Positions 5,024 through 6,108 of a stretch of DNA of 6,108 nucleotides are shown one piece after another; the stretch's first letter is position 1, and each line of letters begins with the position of its first letter. Position numbers and translations under genes: made by a program. The DNA is taken from positions 1 to 6,108 of the forward strand of contig CAJOFP010000195.1 in the NCBI GenBank assembly GCA_905233795.1, in the 5' to 3' direction. The stretch comes from an uncultured Oscillibacter sp. (GTDB lineage: Bacteria > Bacillota > Clostridia > Oscillospirales > Oscillospiraceae). The notes beneath the pieces are model-generated. The model was given only the letters and a program-made list of their open reading frames with translations. It had not been told where the DNA came from and did not search any database.

Positions 5024-6108
5024 ATTCCGCCGCGAATTGATAGCCAACGTCAATCGGCGCGTAAATACGCCCGGTCTGATCCTCAAAACTGACCCAGAGT
5101 CGATCTCCCGCGTTTATATCCCGTTTGGGATTAAATGTCAAAGTCGCCGTAAAATAATTTCCGCCCGTACTGGTTGTAATATAGCCATCCCGATTGTCAC
5201 AGTCAAAGCGTTTGTTTCCGTCCGCGTCATAGAAAGCGAAATGGGCCTTGCTTGCGACCAGCGCGGCGGCATGGTTCACGCTGACGGAGATAGATAAAAT
5301 ATCGTCTTTAACCATAATGCCCGCCGCGCTGATATTGCCCGCGTTGGCGGAATCGCTGTAAGACGCGGCGACGCCATGCCCGGATGAATTATTCGGAACG
5401 GCTGTGAAAATTTCCAGCGCGGGGAATATGATATTTGTCGTGCGTTCGATTGCGGTAACGGCGGAATACGCGGCGCCGTTCTGCGGCTGAATGCGCATAC
5501 TGACATTGCCCCAGTCTTTTACGGCGCCTTTCAACGGGATTTTATAGGCCCCGTTGGCGTCGGTCATGCCGTCGAAGCCCGCTATATTGACATACGCGCC
5601 GGATACGGGCGTATAATCCAGCGTATTTTCTCCCGTGGCGAGACGTAAGAGCGTATTATATTCTCTCATGACCGTGCCGTTTATAGTCGAACCGGCGTTA
5701 TTGGTCTTGGGCTGGAAGAGATAATAATAACGCATATTGTCCTGATCCTGCGTGACAAACAGACGATCGCCGTAGACGTAACGGGGCGTTGAAGTCCGAT
5801 TGCTTTGCGCGGTCAGTTCCTGACTTTCAATATTGCCGTCGTTGTTTACATCCCCGGTCATGTTCGCCCATTCGGTATAATAATTCTCCGGCGGATTGAC
5901 CATTAAAGTATAAGTCTTTCCGATATGGGCGCCTTGCAGATTCATAGCGCCGTTGTTATCTGTAGCATTTACGCCGGGGACAAGTTCATCAGAAGAGGGA
6001 ATGCCTTCAGTAATATCAAAAACCGCGTTGGACAAAGAGCCATTGGAAGTAATATTCGGATTTTCTTTCGCCTGATTGACGGACTTGGGAGAATAGCCGA
6101 TATAGAAA
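5010..6108 (-). CDS. Upstream piece of large surface protein: EF-hand-like loop, carboxypeptidase-regulatory-like domain; 5'-truncated
   Basis: The frame is open to the right edge. A TTG at 6035 could be read as a start, but 24 more codons (FYIGYSPKSVNQAKENPNIT and onward) run to the edge in the same style, so the true start and any signal peptide lie outside. Numbering from 6035, residues 62-73 (DVNNDGNIESQE) give a textbook EF-hand/dockerin-type calcium loop with D1, N3, D5, G6, I8 and E12. Residues 117-184 look like a carboxypeptidase-regulatory-like beta-sandwich: INGTV, PVSGAYVNIAG, then MTDANGAYKIPL. Residues 240-340 form a further beta domain carrying DADGNKRFD (270-278), a possible second calcium loop. 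The frame ends at TGA 5012-5010, where the next piece takes over in another frame. It is probably an extracellular, calcium-stabilised part of a modular surface protein; the ligand or substrate is unknown. Confidence 0.8.
   Translation of the reverse strand, partial: FYIGYSPKSVNQAKENPNITSNGSLSNAVFDITEGIPSSDELVPGVNATDNNGAMNLQGAHIGKTYTLMVNPPENYYTEWANMTGDVNNDGNIESQELTAQSNRTSTPRYVYGDRLFVTQDQDNMRYYYLFQPKTNNAGSTINGTVMREYNTLLRLATGENTLDYTPVSGAYVNIAGFDGMTDANGAYKIPLKGAVKDWGNVSMRIQPQNGAAYSAVTAIERTTNIIFPALEIFTAVPNNSSGHGVAASYSDSANAGNISAAGIMVKDDILSISVSVNHAAALVASKAHFAFYDADGNKRFDCDNRDGYITTSTGGNYFTATLTFNPKRDINAGDRLWVSFEDQTGRIYAPIDVGYQFAAELTLD

Noticed and set aside
5010..5297. Plus-strand open frame overlapping the upstream piece
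   Set aside because: It is antisense to the clear beta-domain coding sequence and has no recognisable product.

Overview
The window reads as chromosomal DNA of an anaerobic, probably Clostridia-like (Firmicutes) bacterium. This rests on the type of CFI-box C-terminal domain in the large protein, a precorrin-6A reductase gene, and very AT-rich spacers between genes of moderate GC that prefer GCG for alanine. It is an inference from style and family resemblance; no rRNA or other marker gene is present. All supported genes lie on the minus strand, so the window is transcribed from right to left.

Right and centre (966 to 6108, running off the right edge): coding sequence of one very large, probably extracellular or surface protein, about 1,710 residues of which fall in the window. 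It appears as three reading frames: 5010-6108, 1967-4915 (open from 5020) and 966-1967 (open from 2063, protein-like from about 2000). At both joins the protein-like reading passes directly from one frame to the next, and neither downstream piece has a credible ribosome binding site or signal peptide. The simplest view is one gene with two single-base frame breaks, either sequencing or assembly errors or real inactivating mutations. In N-to-C order it holds: an EF-hand-like calcium loop; a carboxypeptidase-regulatory-like beta-sandwich; a second beta domain; an unrecognised aromatic-rich beta domain; an irregular beta-propeller-like region with a charged helical insertion; one or two CARDB-like domains; a Big_2-like bacterial Ig fold; a Pro/Thr linker; and a CFI-box C-terminal domain.

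Middle-left (574 to 965): an intergenic stretch holding a 41-codon lysine-rich small ORF (741-866) bracketed by two hairpins (671-731 and 897-946), followed towards cobK by a 43-bp perfect palindrome made only of A and T (603-645).

Left edge (1 to 573): the first 191 codons of cobK/cbiJ, precorrin-6A reductase of cobalamin synthesis, with a clear ribosome binding site. Its 3' end lies outside the window. Nothing ties the cobalamin gene functionally to the large surface protein; they look like neighbouring but separate transcription units. No tRNA, rRNA, CRISPR array, insertion sequence or cobalamin riboswitch was seen.
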